A stretch of 64,000 nucleotides of DNA, taken from contig NZ_FPAJ01000005.1 of NCBI RefSeq assembly GCF_900116285.1, positions 124,001 to 188,000 of the forward strand, read 5' to 3'. The translations under genes and the position numbers were made by a program. Under the pieces are notes generated by a model, which did no database searches, had not been told where the DNA came from, and saw only the letters and a program-made list of their open reading frames with translations. This document shows, piece by piece, positions 1-8,333 of the stretch. The DNA comes from Sulfitobacter marinus. Its GTDB lineage: Bacteria > Pseudomonadota > Alphaproteobacteria > Rhodobacterales > Rhodobacteraceae. The number at the start of each line of letters is the position of its first letter. Position 1 is the stretch's first letter.

Positions 1-268
1 GTTCGGTCAGTATTTTATGCGGATAGCATTGATGGCTCACATCCCAGATCAACTTGTCACGTGGTGTGTCAAAAACCGCATGCAAGGCGACCGTCAGCTC
101 GACCACACCCAAGCCCGCACCCAGATGCCCGCCAGTTTCAGACACAGCCGAAATCGTCTCGGCGCGCAGTTCGTCCGACAGCTTGATCAGCTCGGGGTCG
201 GAAAACTGTTTCAGGTCCGCAGGGCGGGCCACACGGTCCAGCAATGGTGTCTTGGGTCTGTCAGTCAT
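1..268 (-). CDS. dxs: 1-deoxy-D-xylulose-5-phosphate synthase, N-terminal part (cut by window edge)
   Basis: The first 89 codons of DXS, the thiamine-diphosphate enzyme that condenses pyruvate with glyceraldehyde 3-phosphate at the entry of the MEP isoprenoid pathway. The translation opens [13 protein letters not shown] and carries the family's [17 protein letters not shown] block followed by [15 protein letters not shown], which belongs to the ThDP-binding transketolase fold. The rest lies outside the window. It sits 18 nt downstream of ispA on the same strand, in the xseB-ispA-dxs order common in alphaproteobacteria, so the three are probably co-transcribed. Confidence 0.93.
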   Translation of the reverse strand, partial: MTDRPKTPLLDRVARPADLKQFSDPELIKLSDELRAETISAVSETGGHLGAGLGVVELTVALHAVFDTPRDKLIWDVSHQCYPHKILTE

Positions 269-286
269 CTCGGCCCCTCCGAAGGG

Positions 287-1171
287 TCAGCTTTTGCGCG
301 CAATAACGAAGCGTGCCGCGTCTCGCAAGGTTTCAGCATCGTCGCCGTAAGGGGTCAAAGCGTCACAAGCAGAATCCACCAACGCACCAGCACGCGCCTT
401 GGCCTGCTCTAACCCCAGCAGCGATACGAATGTCGCCTTACCGGCACCTGCATCTTTGCCGACAGCTTTGCCAACGGTTGCCACATCGCCCTCAACATCC
501 AAGATGTCATCGACAATCTGAAAGGCAAGCCCAAGATCGCGGGCATAGCGCCGCAGCGGGCCAGCATCGGCACCTGCCATCACCGGTCCGGCGGTCGCGG
601 CCCATTCAATCAACGCGCCTGTTTTGCCCGCCTGCAAAACGCTGATCTGTTCGAGCGTCAGTGGCTGGCTGGCCGTTTCGGCGGCGATGTCCATCGCCTG
701 CCCGCCGACCATACCGCGCACGCCGGCCGCACCGGCCAACCCCGCGATCAAAGCCACACGCGCAGCATCAGGGCATCCGGCATGGGCAAGCAATTCAAAC
801 GCCAATGTTTGCAATGCGTCCCCGGCCAGAATGGCCGTCGCTTCGTCCCATTTGACATGGACCGTCGGCTGCCCGCGGCGCAGATCATCATCATCCATTG
901 ACGGCAAATCATCATGTATCAACGAATAGGCATGCAGCGCCTCGATCGCACCGGCACAGGGGGCCGCATGCGCATCCAGAATACCATGCAACCGGGCGCT
1001 CTCGATCACGAGAAAGGCGCGCAATCCTTTGCCACCTGCCACAGCATAACGCATCGCCTCGGCAACCGTACCGTCCACACCGCCAAGCCCATGCAAAACC
1101 TGTCCGGTCGCCAAATCGGCGGCATGGCCCAGTGCCTGATCAAATGGCCTGCGGGTCAGCTCTGCGTCCAA
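287..1171 (-). CDS. ispA: polyprenyl (farnesyl/geranyl) diphosphate synthase
   Basis: Chain-elongating prenyl transferase that adds isopentenyl diphosphate to allylic diphosphates and supplies farnesyl diphosphate for quinones and undecaprenyl carrier. The first aspartate-rich motif is DDLPSMDDDDLRRG and the second is DDILDVEGD; the KTGALI segment between them is also typical of the family. The start is uncertain. The longest frame begins with ATG at 1243 but would overlap xseB by 65 nt. A TTG at 1171, 7 nt after the xseB stop, gives a protein of about 294 residues, the usual family length, and was preferred. The product class is secure; the exact chain length made is inferred from context. 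Confidence 0.9.
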   Translation of the reverse strand: MDAELTRRPFDQALGHAADLATGQVLHGLGGVDGTVAEAMRYAVAGGKGLRAFLVIESARLHGILDAHAAPCAGAIEALHAYSLIHDDLPSMDDDDLRRGQPTVHVKWDEATAILAGDALQTLAFELLAHAGCPDAARVALIAGLAGAAGVRGMVGGQAMDIAAETASQPLTLEQISVLQAGKTGALIEWAATAGPVMAGADAGPLRRYARDLGLAFQIVDDILDVEGDVATVGKAVGKDAGAGKATFVSLLGLEQAKARAGALVDSACDALTPYGDDAETLRDAARFVIARKS

Positions 1172-1178
1172 ATGAACG

Positions 1179-1430
1179 TCAAACCCCGCCAACGGCCGCC
1201 ACCCCTGTGGGGTTACCTTCCCCGTCCAAGGTAATCTGGGCAACCTTCTCTTCTGCTTCTTTCAACTTGGTTTCACAGCGTTTTTTCAACGCAGCTCCAC
1301 GTTCATACAGCGCAATGCTCTCATCCAAGGCGACATCGCCACGTTCCAGCTGGCCCAATACTTTTTCAAGCTCGGCCATCGCCGCTTCAAAGCTCATCTC
1401 GTCTACCGCAGTTTCAGTCATGTCTGCCAA
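1179..1430 (-). CDS. xseB: exodeoxyribonuclease VII small subunit
   Basis: An 83-residue protein, the usual size for XseB, which assembles in several copies on the XseA nuclease subunit to degrade single-stranded DNA. The helical core reads FEAAMAELEKVLGQLERGDV and continues with LDESIALYERGAALKKRCE, the diagnostic two-helix hairpin. It is the first gene of the xseB-ispA-dxs run. No xseA is present in the window, which is normal because the two subunit genes are often unlinked. Confidence 0.95.
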   Translation of the reverse strand: MADMTETAVDEMSFEAAMAELEKVLGQLERGDVALDESIALYERGAALKKRCETKLKEAEEKVAQITLDGEGNPTGVAAVGGV

Positions 1431-1498
1431 CCTTCATACTTAAATCTTTCCCAACCATACCTCGCATGGCCCGCGCCTTCCAGTCGCCGATCACAACT

Positions 1499-1560
1499 TC
1501 TCTGGCTCAAAAATATCCCACGGGGGTTTGGGGGTGTGAAACCCCCATCGGGCGGCAGCT
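1499..1560. repeat. interspersed repeat, copy 1 (TCTCTGGCT / ATATCC module plus GC hairpin)
   Basis: The plus strand begins TTCTCTGGCTCAAAAATATC, continues into a G-run and then a hairpin with arms GGGGGTGTG and CACCCCC-like sequence. The same module occurs at 16329-16395 and 27571-27625, and a core without the hairpin is inverted at 16177-16205. It lies immediately after the petR stop. Read on the minus strand it is a GC hairpin followed by GGATATTTTTGAG, so it may serve as transcript end or 3' stabiliser. Its function is inferred; the recurrence is visible in the sequence. Confidence 0.65.
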
Positions 1561-1563
1561 GAA

Positions 1564-2265
1564 TTAATCAGGTGCCAGCATATAGCCCGCACCGCGCACG
1601 GTCTGCAGATAGCGCGGTTGTTTTGGATTGTCCTCGATCTTGCGCCGCAGCCGGGTGATTTGCACATCAACAGCACGCTCCTGCGCCTGCCCGCGATCGC
1701 GACCCAATTCCTCAACCAGCTTTGACCGGCTCAGCGCCGCGCCAGGTTGCGCTGCGAAAATACGCATCAATTGAATCTCGGTTGCCGTCAGCCGGACCAG
1801 ATCATCTCCCTGCCACAGCTCCCCGCGCTCTATGTCATAGCGGATCGGCCCCATCGAAAGCACCTTTGGCGCATTATCTGACACACTCGTATCGGGCATG
1901 CGCCGCAAAATCGCATTGATGCGCAGCAGCAGTTCCTTTGGCTCGAACGGTTTGGCCAGATAGTCATCTGCACCCGCTTCAAGCCCTTCGATCCGGTTGT
2001 CCGTCTCGCCCTTGGCGGTCAGCAACAAGATCGGCGTCGCCAATGTTTCGCGTAAACTGCGGGTCAGGCTCACGCCATCTTCGCCCGGCATCATCACGTC
2101 CAGCACGATCAGATCGAAATCAAGCCCGGCCAGAATACGCCGTGCATGCGCCGCATCGCGGGCAGCAGTCACTAAAAACCCATGCCGCATCAGAAATTTC
2201 TGCAGCAGCGTCCTAATACGTTCGTCATCGTCAACGATCAGCAGATGCGCATCCATGCTATTCAT
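1564..2265 (-). CDS. petR: OmpR-type response regulator, PetR-like
   Basis: A 233-residue two-domain response regulator. The receiver (about residues 6-120) has the acidic pair DDDE, the phospho-acceptor Asp in LIVLDVMMPGEDG, the conserved Thr in LLLTAKG and Lys in LAKPFEPKEL. The C-terminal winged helix (about 140-230) ends with the OmpR signature VDVQITRLRRKIEDNP followed by TVRGAGYML. Its start overlaps the stop of the MarR gene as ATGA. This pair matches petP-petR of Rhodobacter capsulatus, where PetR is an essential regulator lying upstream of the cytochrome bc1 operon. No cognate kinase is present here. Assignment as PetR rests on the pairing and overall resemblance. Confidence 0.85.
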   Translation of the reverse strand: MNSMDAHLLIVDDDERIRTLLQKFLMRHGFLVTAARDAAHARRILAGLDFDLIVLDVMMPGEDGVSLTRSLRETLATPILLLTAKGETDNRIEGLEAGADDYLAKPFEPKELLLRINAILRRMPDTSVSDNAPKVLSMGPIRYDIERGELWQGDDLVRLTATEIQLMRIFAAQPGAALSRSKLVEELGRDRGQAQERAVDVQITRLRRKIEDNPKQPRYLQTVRGAGYMLAPD

Positions 2266-2774
2266 CCGCTATTTTCTTTCAAACGCTGGTAGCTATGGCG
2301 CATCTCAGGGTCCATCATCGTTTCCAGCACGCTGCGAAACCCTGCGACGGCCTCGGGGCCCGCTTCGCGAAAGGCGCTACGCATCCGTACCCGCTGCGCG
2401 TCCGATAATGTCTGTTCAAGCGCGCGGCCTGCTTCGGTCAAGTACAAATGCCGCTCCCGCTTGTCTGATTTTCCCACCTGGCTTTCCACCAGACCATCGG
2501 CAATCAAGGTGCGCAACACACGATTTAGGGACTGTTTTGTAACACCCAGCAGGCCCAACAGGTTATTCACTGTTGTACCCGGTGCACGGTTAATAAAATG
2601 GATCGCGCGATGATGAGCGCGGCCATAGGCCATATCCACCAGAATCCGGTCAGGGTCAGCGGTAAAGCCACGATAGGCGAAAAACATCGCCTCGATTGCT
2701 TGTCGCAACTGTTCATCCGTCAAAAAAAGCAGATTTTCACCGGAGTGAGAAGATGTGCCGCGTCCGTCTGCCAT
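2262..2774 (-). CDS. petP: MarR-family transcriptional regulator, PetP-like
   Basis: A MarR winged-helix repressor of 170 residues. The recognition region reads TVNNLLGLLGVTKQSLNRVL, and the wing follows as GLVESQVGKSDKRERHLYLT with the conserved DKR turn. A TTG at 2789 is in frame upstream, but the ATG at 2774 is preceded by AGGAGACAAGA at good spacing and was chosen. The 3' end overlaps petR by 4 nt, so the two are translationally coupled. The PetP name comes from the petP-petR arrangement known in Rhodobacter; the ligand and targets are unknown. Confidence 0.82.
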   Translation of the reverse strand: MADGRGTSSHSGENLLFLTDEQLRQAIEAMFFAYRGFTADPDRILVDMAYGRAHHRAIHFINRAPGTTVNNLLGLLGVTKQSLNRVLRTLIADGLVESQVGKSDKRERHLYLTEAGRALEQTLSDAQRVRMRSAFREAGPEAVAGFRSVLETMMDPEMRHSYQRLKENSG

Positions 2775-2817
2775 TCTTGTCTCCTGCAACTTTGGTTCAG
2801 AGTTTACGTCAGCCTTG

Positions 2818-2846
2818 TTGACTTTCCAAGTGGCAAAGGCTAACGA
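2818..2846 (+). promoter_or_regulatory. possible sigma-70 promoter for ilvE
   Basis: TTGACT at 2818-2823 and TAACGA at 2841-2846 are separated by 17 nt, about 90 nt upstream of the ilvE start, in the divergent petP/ilvE spacer. The -35 match is good and the -10 match is weak. Confidence 0.3.
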
Positions 2847-2936
2847 ATCTCAAGTTTTGCGTAAGAAAATGTCCGATATGGACGCAAATCGCGCAACATT
2901 CGTAAAATACAATGACGGATCAAGGAAGGATTCACC

Positions 2937-3806
2937 ATGGACGGTGCATATGATGATCGCGACGGCAAGATCTGGATGGATGGCAAGATGGTCGATTGGC
3001 GTGACGCCAATGTCCATATTCTGACCCATGCAATGCACTATGCCTCTTCTGTATTCGAAGGCGAGCGGTGCTATAACGGCAAGATTTTCAAAGGCCCTGA
3101 GCATTCCGAACGTCTGCGCAAATCCGCGCAATATCTGGATTTCGAGATCCCATATACTGTCGATGAAATCGAGGCCGCAAAATACGAAATGCTGCAGGCA
3201 AATGGCTGGACAGATGCTTATGTGCGCGCAGTGGCGTGGCGTGGTGCTGGCCCTGACATGGGCGTCTCTGCCGCGCGCAACCCCGTGCGTCTGGCAATTG
3301 CCGGTTGGGAATGGGGCAACTATTACGGCGACGCCAAGATGAAGGGGGCAAAGCTCGATATTTCCAAATGGAAACGCCCCTCGCCCGAGACGATCCCGGT
3401 GCACGCCAAGGCCGCCGGTCTTTATATGATCTGCACCACCTCCAAACACGCGGCCGAGGCCAAGGGATGCTCTGACGCGTTGTTCATGGATTACCGCGGC
3501 TATGTGGCCGAAGCGACAGGCGCGAACATCTTTTTCGTCAAAGACGGCGAAGTGCACACGCCGCTGGCTGACTGTTTCCTGAACGGTCTGACACGTCAGA
3601 CGGTGATCGGGATGCTCAAGGAAAAAGGTCTGGTGGTTCACGAACGCCGGATCATGCCGGAAGAGCTTGAAGGCTTTGAACAATGCTGGCTCACTGGCAC
3701 CGCCGCCGAGGTTACACCCGTTGGCCAGATAGCTGATTACACGTTTGAGGTCGGTGCCCTGACCCGCGATATCTCGGAAGCCTACGAAAAGCTGGTACGG
3801 ACGTAG
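2937..3806 (+). CDS. ilvE: branched-chain amino acid aminotransferase
   Basis: A class IV PLP aminotransferase of 289 residues that transfers amino groups between glutamate and the 2-oxo acids of Leu, Ile and Val. The N-terminus shows the family's WMDGKMVDWRDANVHILTHA followed by MHYASSVFEGERCY. The PLP lysine is expected in the HAKAAGLYMI segment, and the EATGANIFFVKDGEVHTP stretch plus LNGLTRQTVIGML are the diagnostic C-domain motifs. The start is supported by AAGGAAGGA a few bases upstream. It is divergent from petP and monocistronic, followed by a strong terminator. Confidence 0.96.
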   Translation: MDGAYDDRDGKIWMDGKMVDWRDANVHILTHAMHYASSVFEGERCYNGKIFKGPEHSERLRKSAQYLDFEIPYTVDEIEAAKYEMLQANGWTDAYVRAVAWRGAGPDMGVSAARNPVRLAIAGWEWGNYYGDAKMKGAKLDISKWKRPSPETIPVHAKAAGLYMICTTSKHAAEAKGCSDALFMDYRGYVAEATGANIFFVKDGEVHTPLADCFLNGLTRQTVIGMLKEKGLVVHERRIMPEELEGFEQCWLTGTAAEVTPVGQIADYTFEVGALTRDISEAYEKLVRT

Positions 3807-3824
3807 GGTGGGTGCCAACCCACC
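3807..3824. repeat. small inverted repeat after ilvE
   Basis: GGTGGGT and ACCCACC flank a GCCA loop directly after the ilvE stop codon. From general knowledge, GTAGGGTGGGTG-type palindromes recur in intergenic regions of roseobacters. Only one copy was found in this window. Confidence 0.5.
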
Positions 3825-3837
3825 TTAACCAAACAAA

Positions 3838-3866
3838 AACGGCGCGGTTCATCCCCGCGCCGTTTT
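3838..3866 (+). terminator. rho-independent terminator, probably bidirectional
   Basis: A perfect 10-bp stem AACGGCGCGG / CCGCGCCGTT around a 7-nt loop is followed by a short T run on the plus strand and by TTTTTGTTTGG on the minus strand. It lies between the convergent ends of ilvE and the cyclase-family gene and probably serves both. Confidence 0.85.
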
Positions 3867-3882
3867 CTGTTTCGATAAAGCC

Positions 3883-4830
3883 TTAGTACAACGCGACCGG
3901 ATTGATCATCGCCTGCACCGTGCCTTTGATCAGCGGCTGGCCCAGAACAAACATGAATTCCTTCACGCCGTCGCGTACCAAGGGGCCGGTGTTCATGGCC
4001 TCAAGAATATAGATACCGTTGTCTTTCAGCAGTGTGACATGACCATAGAAAACCTTGTCACCCTCTTTGGCTGGAATGGCCTCTAGCCCCCAGGTATCCG
4101 CACCGACGGCCATCAGGTTCAACGATGCCAGATAAACAGCGCCTTCGTTGTCCAAACCCGGCTCGGAGGACCCCCATGCGGCAGGATTGCTTTCCAGCAT
4201 GCCGTCGGTCCATCCGGTGTGGAACATGACGATATCGCCTTCGTTCACCGTGATCTCTTGGGCGTCCATTGCTGCCTTGATCTCGGCCTCGCCGAAATGC
4301 TCGCCAGCGGCCAACACGTCTTTGCCGAAATGTTTCGCCATATCGACAATCACGGCACGTGCAACAAGCGGCGGCACGGCGTGTGTGCCCAATTTGGTCA
4401 GCCCGCCAATTGCCGAAATCTCTTTCTCATCCAGGCAGTTGTAGTACCGGCCGTTTTCACCCAAGTGCCCCAAACCATCCAGTTGCGAACCGATGCCGAT
4501 CCACGTCTGGATGATGTCGTCGTTATAATTCCCTTCATACCCGAAGGCAGACAGTTTTTGCCCGCCTTGCTGGTTCGGCTGCACGATCTGCAGGTTCAGG
4601 GACCGTGGTGGAAAGGCCGGCGTGTCAGGGCCGATCACGATACCAAGCGGCATAGATTTACCGCGCTTGATCAGCTTTGACGCCTCCAGCGTCCGCTCGG
4701 CACTGATCAGGTTGGCCGATCCGATCTGATCATCCGCACCCCATTTCGATGGCGCGCAATCCTGCGCAAAAGCGGTGCTGGCCGCAAAGCCGCATGCGAT
4801 TGTCGCCACGATAATTGATTTCAACGTCAT
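3883..4830 (-). CDS. secreted cyclase-family protein (kynurenine formamidase-like fold)
   Basis: A 315-residue protein with a clear signal peptide (positively charged start, hydrophobic stretch and AFA cleavage site near residue 22), so it should act in the periplasm. The body resembles the cyclase/kynurenine formamidase family, whose members bind metal through an HxGTHxDxPxH motif. Here the matching segment is WIGIGSQLDGLGHLG: the Asp and last His remain, while the first His is Gly and the second is Gln. The related subfamily often reads GTQ(F/I)DGLGH, so part of this divergence is known. Substrate unknown. RBS-like GGAGGAG lies just upstream of the start. Confidence 0.78.
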   Translation of the reverse strand: MTLKSIIVATIACGFAASTAFAQDCAPSKWGADDQIGSANLISAERTLEASKLIKRGKSMPLGIVIGPDTPAFPPRSLNLQIVQPNQQGGQKLSAFGYEGNYNDDIIQTWIGIGSQLDGLGHLGENGRYYNCLDEKEISAIGGLTKLGTHAVPPLVARAVIVDMAKHFGKDVLAAGEHFGEAEIKAAMDAQEITVNEGDIVMFHTGWTDGMLESNPAAWGSSEPGLDNEGAVYLASLNLMAVGADTWGLEAIPAKEGDKVFYGHVTLLKDNGIYILEAMNTGPLVRDGVKEFMFVLGQPLIKGTVQAMINPVALY

Positions 4831-4947
4831 GGTTCTTCTCCTCCCAGAAAATAAATGCGGCCCCTTCTTTGAGGATGATTCCGCATGTCCAGAAGATCAG
4901 GCTAACACGATTTCCACCAACGCGCGTGTGACGCAACGTCGAATAGC

Positions 4948-5925
4948 CTAGCTGGGCGTGCCTTGCGGGGGGCTGCTGGCTTTGGCTTTTGACCGATCCA
5001 GCCCCAGTTGCCGTTCCCGCCAAATGATCAGCACGCCGCCGGTCATCACCAATCCGGCACCGATCAGAATGGCGGGCGTCGGCACTTCGCTAAAGATCAA
5101 CCACCCGATCAGGGTCGCGAAAATCATCGACGCATAATCGAACGGGGCCAGCATCGAAACAGGCCCGAACCTAAAAGAGGACGTGATCATAATTTGCGAA
5201 ATCCCACCAATCAGCCCGGCGACAACCAACAAGGCACTTACCCCAAGCCCCGGCATGACCCATACAAAAGGCGACCAATTCAGGATCAACCCCAAAGGCA
5301 ATGTAAGGAAGGAAAGCACAGTCGCCGTCAGTGAAAAGAAGAACACGATCGCTGCGGTGCTATCGGTTTGCACCAACCGGCGTACGTGAATTTGCACCAT
5401 GGCCCGCATGATCGACGCGCCAAGAACCATAAACGCGCCCATCGTCGCCATCTGCGACACCGTATCGCCCCCAATCGTAAAGCGCGGGTAGAGCACGATC
5501 AAAACCCCCACCAAGCCGACGGCAACCGCAGACAGGCGGAACAGGCGCACCCGTTCGCCCAGAAAGATCGCGGCAAAAACAACGGTAAACAAGGGCGTCG
5601 CATAACCGATTGCTGTGACTTCGGGCAACGGCAACAAACTAAGCCCGCCAAAGGTCAGCCCCATGGCCGTGGTGCCAAACACCCCGCGCCAGACATGCCC
5701 CATCAGATTTGACGGCTCTAACCCGTGGCGCAGATCGCCACGCTGCCAGAGCCACAAAATAATAACCGGAAAGGCAAAGAACGACCGAAAGAACACAGCC
5801 TGCGCGGCCGGGACCGTATCGGTCGCGGTCTTGATGATGGCCGCCATGGCCGTGAATAAAAAGACCGCCCCCAGTTTAAGGGTAATTGCCCGTCCCGGGC
5901 GGTGTTCAGTCATTGTTGCTGCCAT
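4948..5925 (-). CDS. EamA/DMT-family inner-membrane transporter
   Basis: A 325-residue protein with about ten hydrophobic helices arranged as two EamA repeats, typical of drug/metabolite transporters. Recognisable segments include AVFFRSFFAFPVIILWLW in the first repeat, LPEVTAIGYATPLF, and PFDYASMIFATLIGWLIFSE in the second, followed by IGAGLVMTGGVLIIW and a charged cytoplasmic tail. A second in-frame ATG four codons in (5913) is an alternative start. Substrate cannot be told from the sequence. It stands alone between the cyclase gene and aroC on the same strand. Confidence 0.85.
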   Translation of the reverse strand: MAATMTEHRPGRAITLKLGAVFLFTAMAAIIKTATDTVPAAQAVFFRSFFAFPVIILWLWQRGDLRHGLEPSNLMGHVWRGVFGTTAMGLTFGGLSLLPLPEVTAIGYATPLFTVVFAAIFLGERVRLFRLSAVAVGLVGVLIVLYPRFTIGGDTVSQMATMGAFMVLGASIMRAMVQIHVRRLVQTDSTAAIVFFFSLTATVLSFLTLPLGLILNWSPFVWVMPGLGVSALLVVAGLIGGISQIMITSSFRFGPVSMLAPFDYASMIFATLIGWLIFSEVPTPAILIGAGLVMTGGVLIIWRERQLGLDRSKAKASSPPQGTPS

Positions 5926-6028
5926 ACCGGATGCTTGCGCCCCTGCGGATCAAAGTTCAAGACCCCGCGCGCCGCATGCAGCAATTTTCGAATGTTCCGA
6001 TCCAAAAAACTTGAATTTTTTGGCTGAC

Positions 6029-7129
6029 TTAGCCGATGACGCCCTGATTTTCGCCAACCTGCCCCCGGTGCAGCAACATGTGATCCAGCAACACACAGGC
6101 CATCATCGCTTCGCCCACTGGAACCGCGCGGATCCCCACGCAGGGATCATGGCGGCCCTTGGTAATGATCTCGGTATTTTCGCCCGATTTCGTGATCGTC
6201 TTGCGCGTCGTGAGGATGCTCGATGTCGGTTTAACCGCGAACCGCAGGACAATATCCTGCCCTGTGCTGATCCCGCCCAGGATACCGCCCGCATGGTTCG
6301 ACGAATAAACAGGGCCATCCGGGCCCATGCTGATCTCATCGGCGTTCAATTCGCCCGTCAGCATCGCGGCAGACATACCTTCGCCGATCTCTACCCCTTT
6401 GACGGCGTTGATGCTCATCATTGCGGCGGCCAGATCGGTATCAAGCTTACCGTATACAGGTGCACCAATACCGGCAGGCACCCCACGCGCCGTCACTTCA
6501 ATGATCGCACCAACCGACGAACCGGACTTGCGCAACCCGTCCAGATAGTCAGCCCAATCCGCCGCCGCGCGGGCGTCGGGCACCCAAAACGGGTTCTGTT
6601 CAATCTGGTCCCAATCAAAGGCATCGCGGTCAATCTTATGGGCACCCATCTGCACCATATAGCCGGTGATCCGGACGTTCGGGGCAATCGCCTTGATCGC
6701 CTCGCGGGCCAATCCGCCTGCTGCCACCCGTGACGCGGTTTCCCGCGCCGATGACCGGCCACCGCCACGATAATCGCGGATACCGTATTTCTGAAAATAG
6801 GTGATATCGGCGTGGCCGGGACGGAACTTGTCCTTGATATCACCGTAGTCTTTTGACCGCTGATCGGTGTTCTCGATCATCAACTGGATCGGCGTTCCGG
6901 TTGTCACCCCTTCGAATACACCCGACAGAATGCGCACCTCATCGGCCTCGCGGCGTTGCGTGGTGTATTTATTCTGGCCAGGCTTACGCTTGTCCATCCA
7001 GTGCTGGATCATCTCCGCATCGACCGGCACGCCGGGCGGGCAGCCATCAACCGTGGCACCCAAAGCAGGCCCGTGGCTTTCGCCCCAGGTGGTCACGCGG
7101 AAAAGATGGCCAAAGCTGTTGATCGACAT
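6029..7129 (-). CDS. aroC: chorismate synthase
   Basis: Last step of the shikimate pathway: reduced-FMN-dependent conversion of 5-enolpyruvylshikimate 3-phosphate to chorismate. The start at 7129 gives [20 protein letters not shown], the invariant N-terminal signature, and is preceded by AAAGGAG; the longer in-frame ATG at 7198 adds 23 residues with no family match. The second signature [19 protein letters not shown] and the third, containing [15 protein letters not shown], are intact. The protein is about 366 residues, normal for the family. It is divergent from the thiamine riboswitch and thiBPQ operon. Confidence 0.97.
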   Translation of the reverse strand: MSINSFGHLFRVTTWGESHGPALGATVDGCPPGVPVDAEMIQHWMDKRKPGQNKYTTQRREADEVRILSGVFEGVTTGTPIQLMIENTDQRSKDYGDIKDKFRPGHADITYFQKYGIRDYRGGGRSSARETASRVAAGGLAREAIKAIAPNVRITGYMVQMGAHKIDRDAFDWDQIEQNPFWVPDARAAADWADYLDGLRKSGSSVGAIIEVTARGVPAGIGAPVYGKLDTDLAAAMMSINAVKGVEIGEGMSAAMLTGELNADEISMGPDGPVYSSNHAGGILGGISTGQDIVLRFAVKPTSSILTTRKTITKSGENTEIITKGRHDPCVGIRAVPVGEAMMACVLLDHMLLHRGQVGENQGVIG

Positions 7130-7227
7130 ATGGGATGCTCCTTTGCCCTCCGCATTAACGGGGCTGGCGGCATGCCTCAAGGGGTTTTGGCTTGCCAAGG
7201 GCGCACAAGCCTCCTACGTCTTTGGGT

Positions 7228-7308
7228 ACCTCGGGGGGCACTGTTGTGCTGAGATTGCGAAAGCTGACCCGTAGAACCTGAACCGGTTAACACCGGCGGA
7301 GGGAAGGT
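7228..7308 (+). ncRNA. TPP riboswitch (THI element)
   Basis: The conserved thi-box core is present in order: CTGAGAT at 7249-7255, then ACCCGTAGAACCTGA, then CCGGTTAACACCGGCGGAGGGAA. The closing helix P1 pairs ACCT at 7228-7231 with AGGT at 7305-7308. It lies about 50 nt upstream of thiB, so it should sense thiamine diphosphate and repress the thiamine importer when the vitamin is abundant. No T-tailed terminator is seen before thiB, so control may be at translation initiation. Confidence 0.95.
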
Positions 7309-7355
7309 CTGGACATGCTTCCAACGCTTTCTGACGCCGCATTTTGGAGGATGCC

Positions 7356-8333
7356 ATGAAGTATCTTACACTTGCTGCCACAACGTTTCTTGCCACATCG
7401 GCCTATGCCGACACGCCCGAACTGGTGGTCTATACCTATGACAGCTTCGTTGCTGAATGGGGCCCCGGCCCGGTGATCGAAAAGGCGTTTGAGGAAACCT
7501 GCGCCTGCGATCTGAAATTTGTCGGCATGGGGGATGGTCCTGCATTGCTGGCCCGCCTCAAGCTTGAGGGCGCGCGATCTGATGCCGACATCGTGCTGGG
7601 TCTGGACACCAGCCTGATCGCGGCGGCCAAGGCAACCGACCTATTTGCATCAACTGACGTTAGCGCCGAGTATAACCTGCCCATCGCGTGGAACGACGAA
7701 AGCTTTGTCCCCTACGACTGGGGCTATTTCGCATTTGTTCACGAGACCGATCTGACGCCGCCCCACAACTTTCGCGAGCTAGGCGACAGCGATGTCAAAA
7801 TCATCATCCAAGACCCGCGGTCCTCCACCCCCGGCTTGGGCCTGCTGATGTGGGTAAAAGAGGCGTATGGCAATGAAGCACCTGCAATATGGAACAGCTT
7901 GGCCGACAATATCGTCACCGTGACGAAAGGCTGGTCCGAAGCATACGGCCTGTTCCTTGAGGGCGAGGCCGATATGGTGCTAAGCTATACCACATCGCCC
8001 GCCTACCACATCATCGCCGAAGAGGATGAAACAAAGGTCGCGGCCCCCTTTGACGAAGGTCATTATATGCAGGTCGAGGTTGTCGGCAAACTTGCGAACA
8101 GCGATCAAAGCGATCTGGCCGACGCGTTCATGAAATTCATGGTGTCGGATGCAGCACAATCCATCTTGCCAACAACAAACTGGATGTATCCTGCCGTGAT
8201 GCCAAAAGAAGGACTACCAGCCGCCTTTGACCAATCCATTGAACCCGGAAAGGCGCTTTTGATCCCTAACGAAGCCGTCCCTGCCCTTCGAAAAGAGGCG
8301 CTGGCTGAATGGCTCTCCGCCCTTTCGCAATAA
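7356..8333 (+). CDS. thiB: thiamine ABC transporter, periplasmic substrate-binding protein
   Basis: A 325-residue binding protein that captures thiamine or its phosphates in the periplasm for ThiPQ. A signal peptide ends at the TSAYA site, and the mature part begins DTPELVVYTYDSFVAEWGPG, the characteristic ThiB opening. The EEDETKVAAPFDEGHYMQVE region and PTTNWMYPAV near the C-terminus also fit the family. The ATG at 7356 follows GGAGG at ideal spacing; an in-frame TTG at 7344 overlaps that RBS and was rejected. First gene after the TPP riboswitch; it overlaps thiP by 25 nt. Confidence 0.95.
   Translation: MKYLTLAATTFLATSAYADTPELVVYTYDSFVAEWGPGPVIEKAFEETCACDLKFVGMGDGPALLARLKLEGARSDADIVLGLDTSLIAAAKATDLFASTDVSAEYNLPIAWNDESFVPYDWGYFAFVHETDLTPPHNFRELGDSDVKIIIQDPRSSTPGLGLLMWVKEAYGNEAPAIWNSLADNIVTVTKGWSEAYGLFLEGEADMVLSYTTSPAYHIIAEEDETKVAAPFDEGHYMQVEVVGKLANSDQSDLADAFMKFMVSDAAQSILPTTNWMYPAVMPKEGLPAAFDQSIEPGKALLIPNEAVPALRKEALAEWLSALSQ

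Noticed and set aside
1172-1243. Longer ATG start for ispA
   Set aside because: It would overlap xseB by 65 nt and adds residues that do not match the family; kept as an alternative only.
2850-3818. A 322-codon minus-strand frame opposite ilvE
   Set aside because: ilvE has an RBS and class IV aminotransferase motifs; the opposite frame has none.
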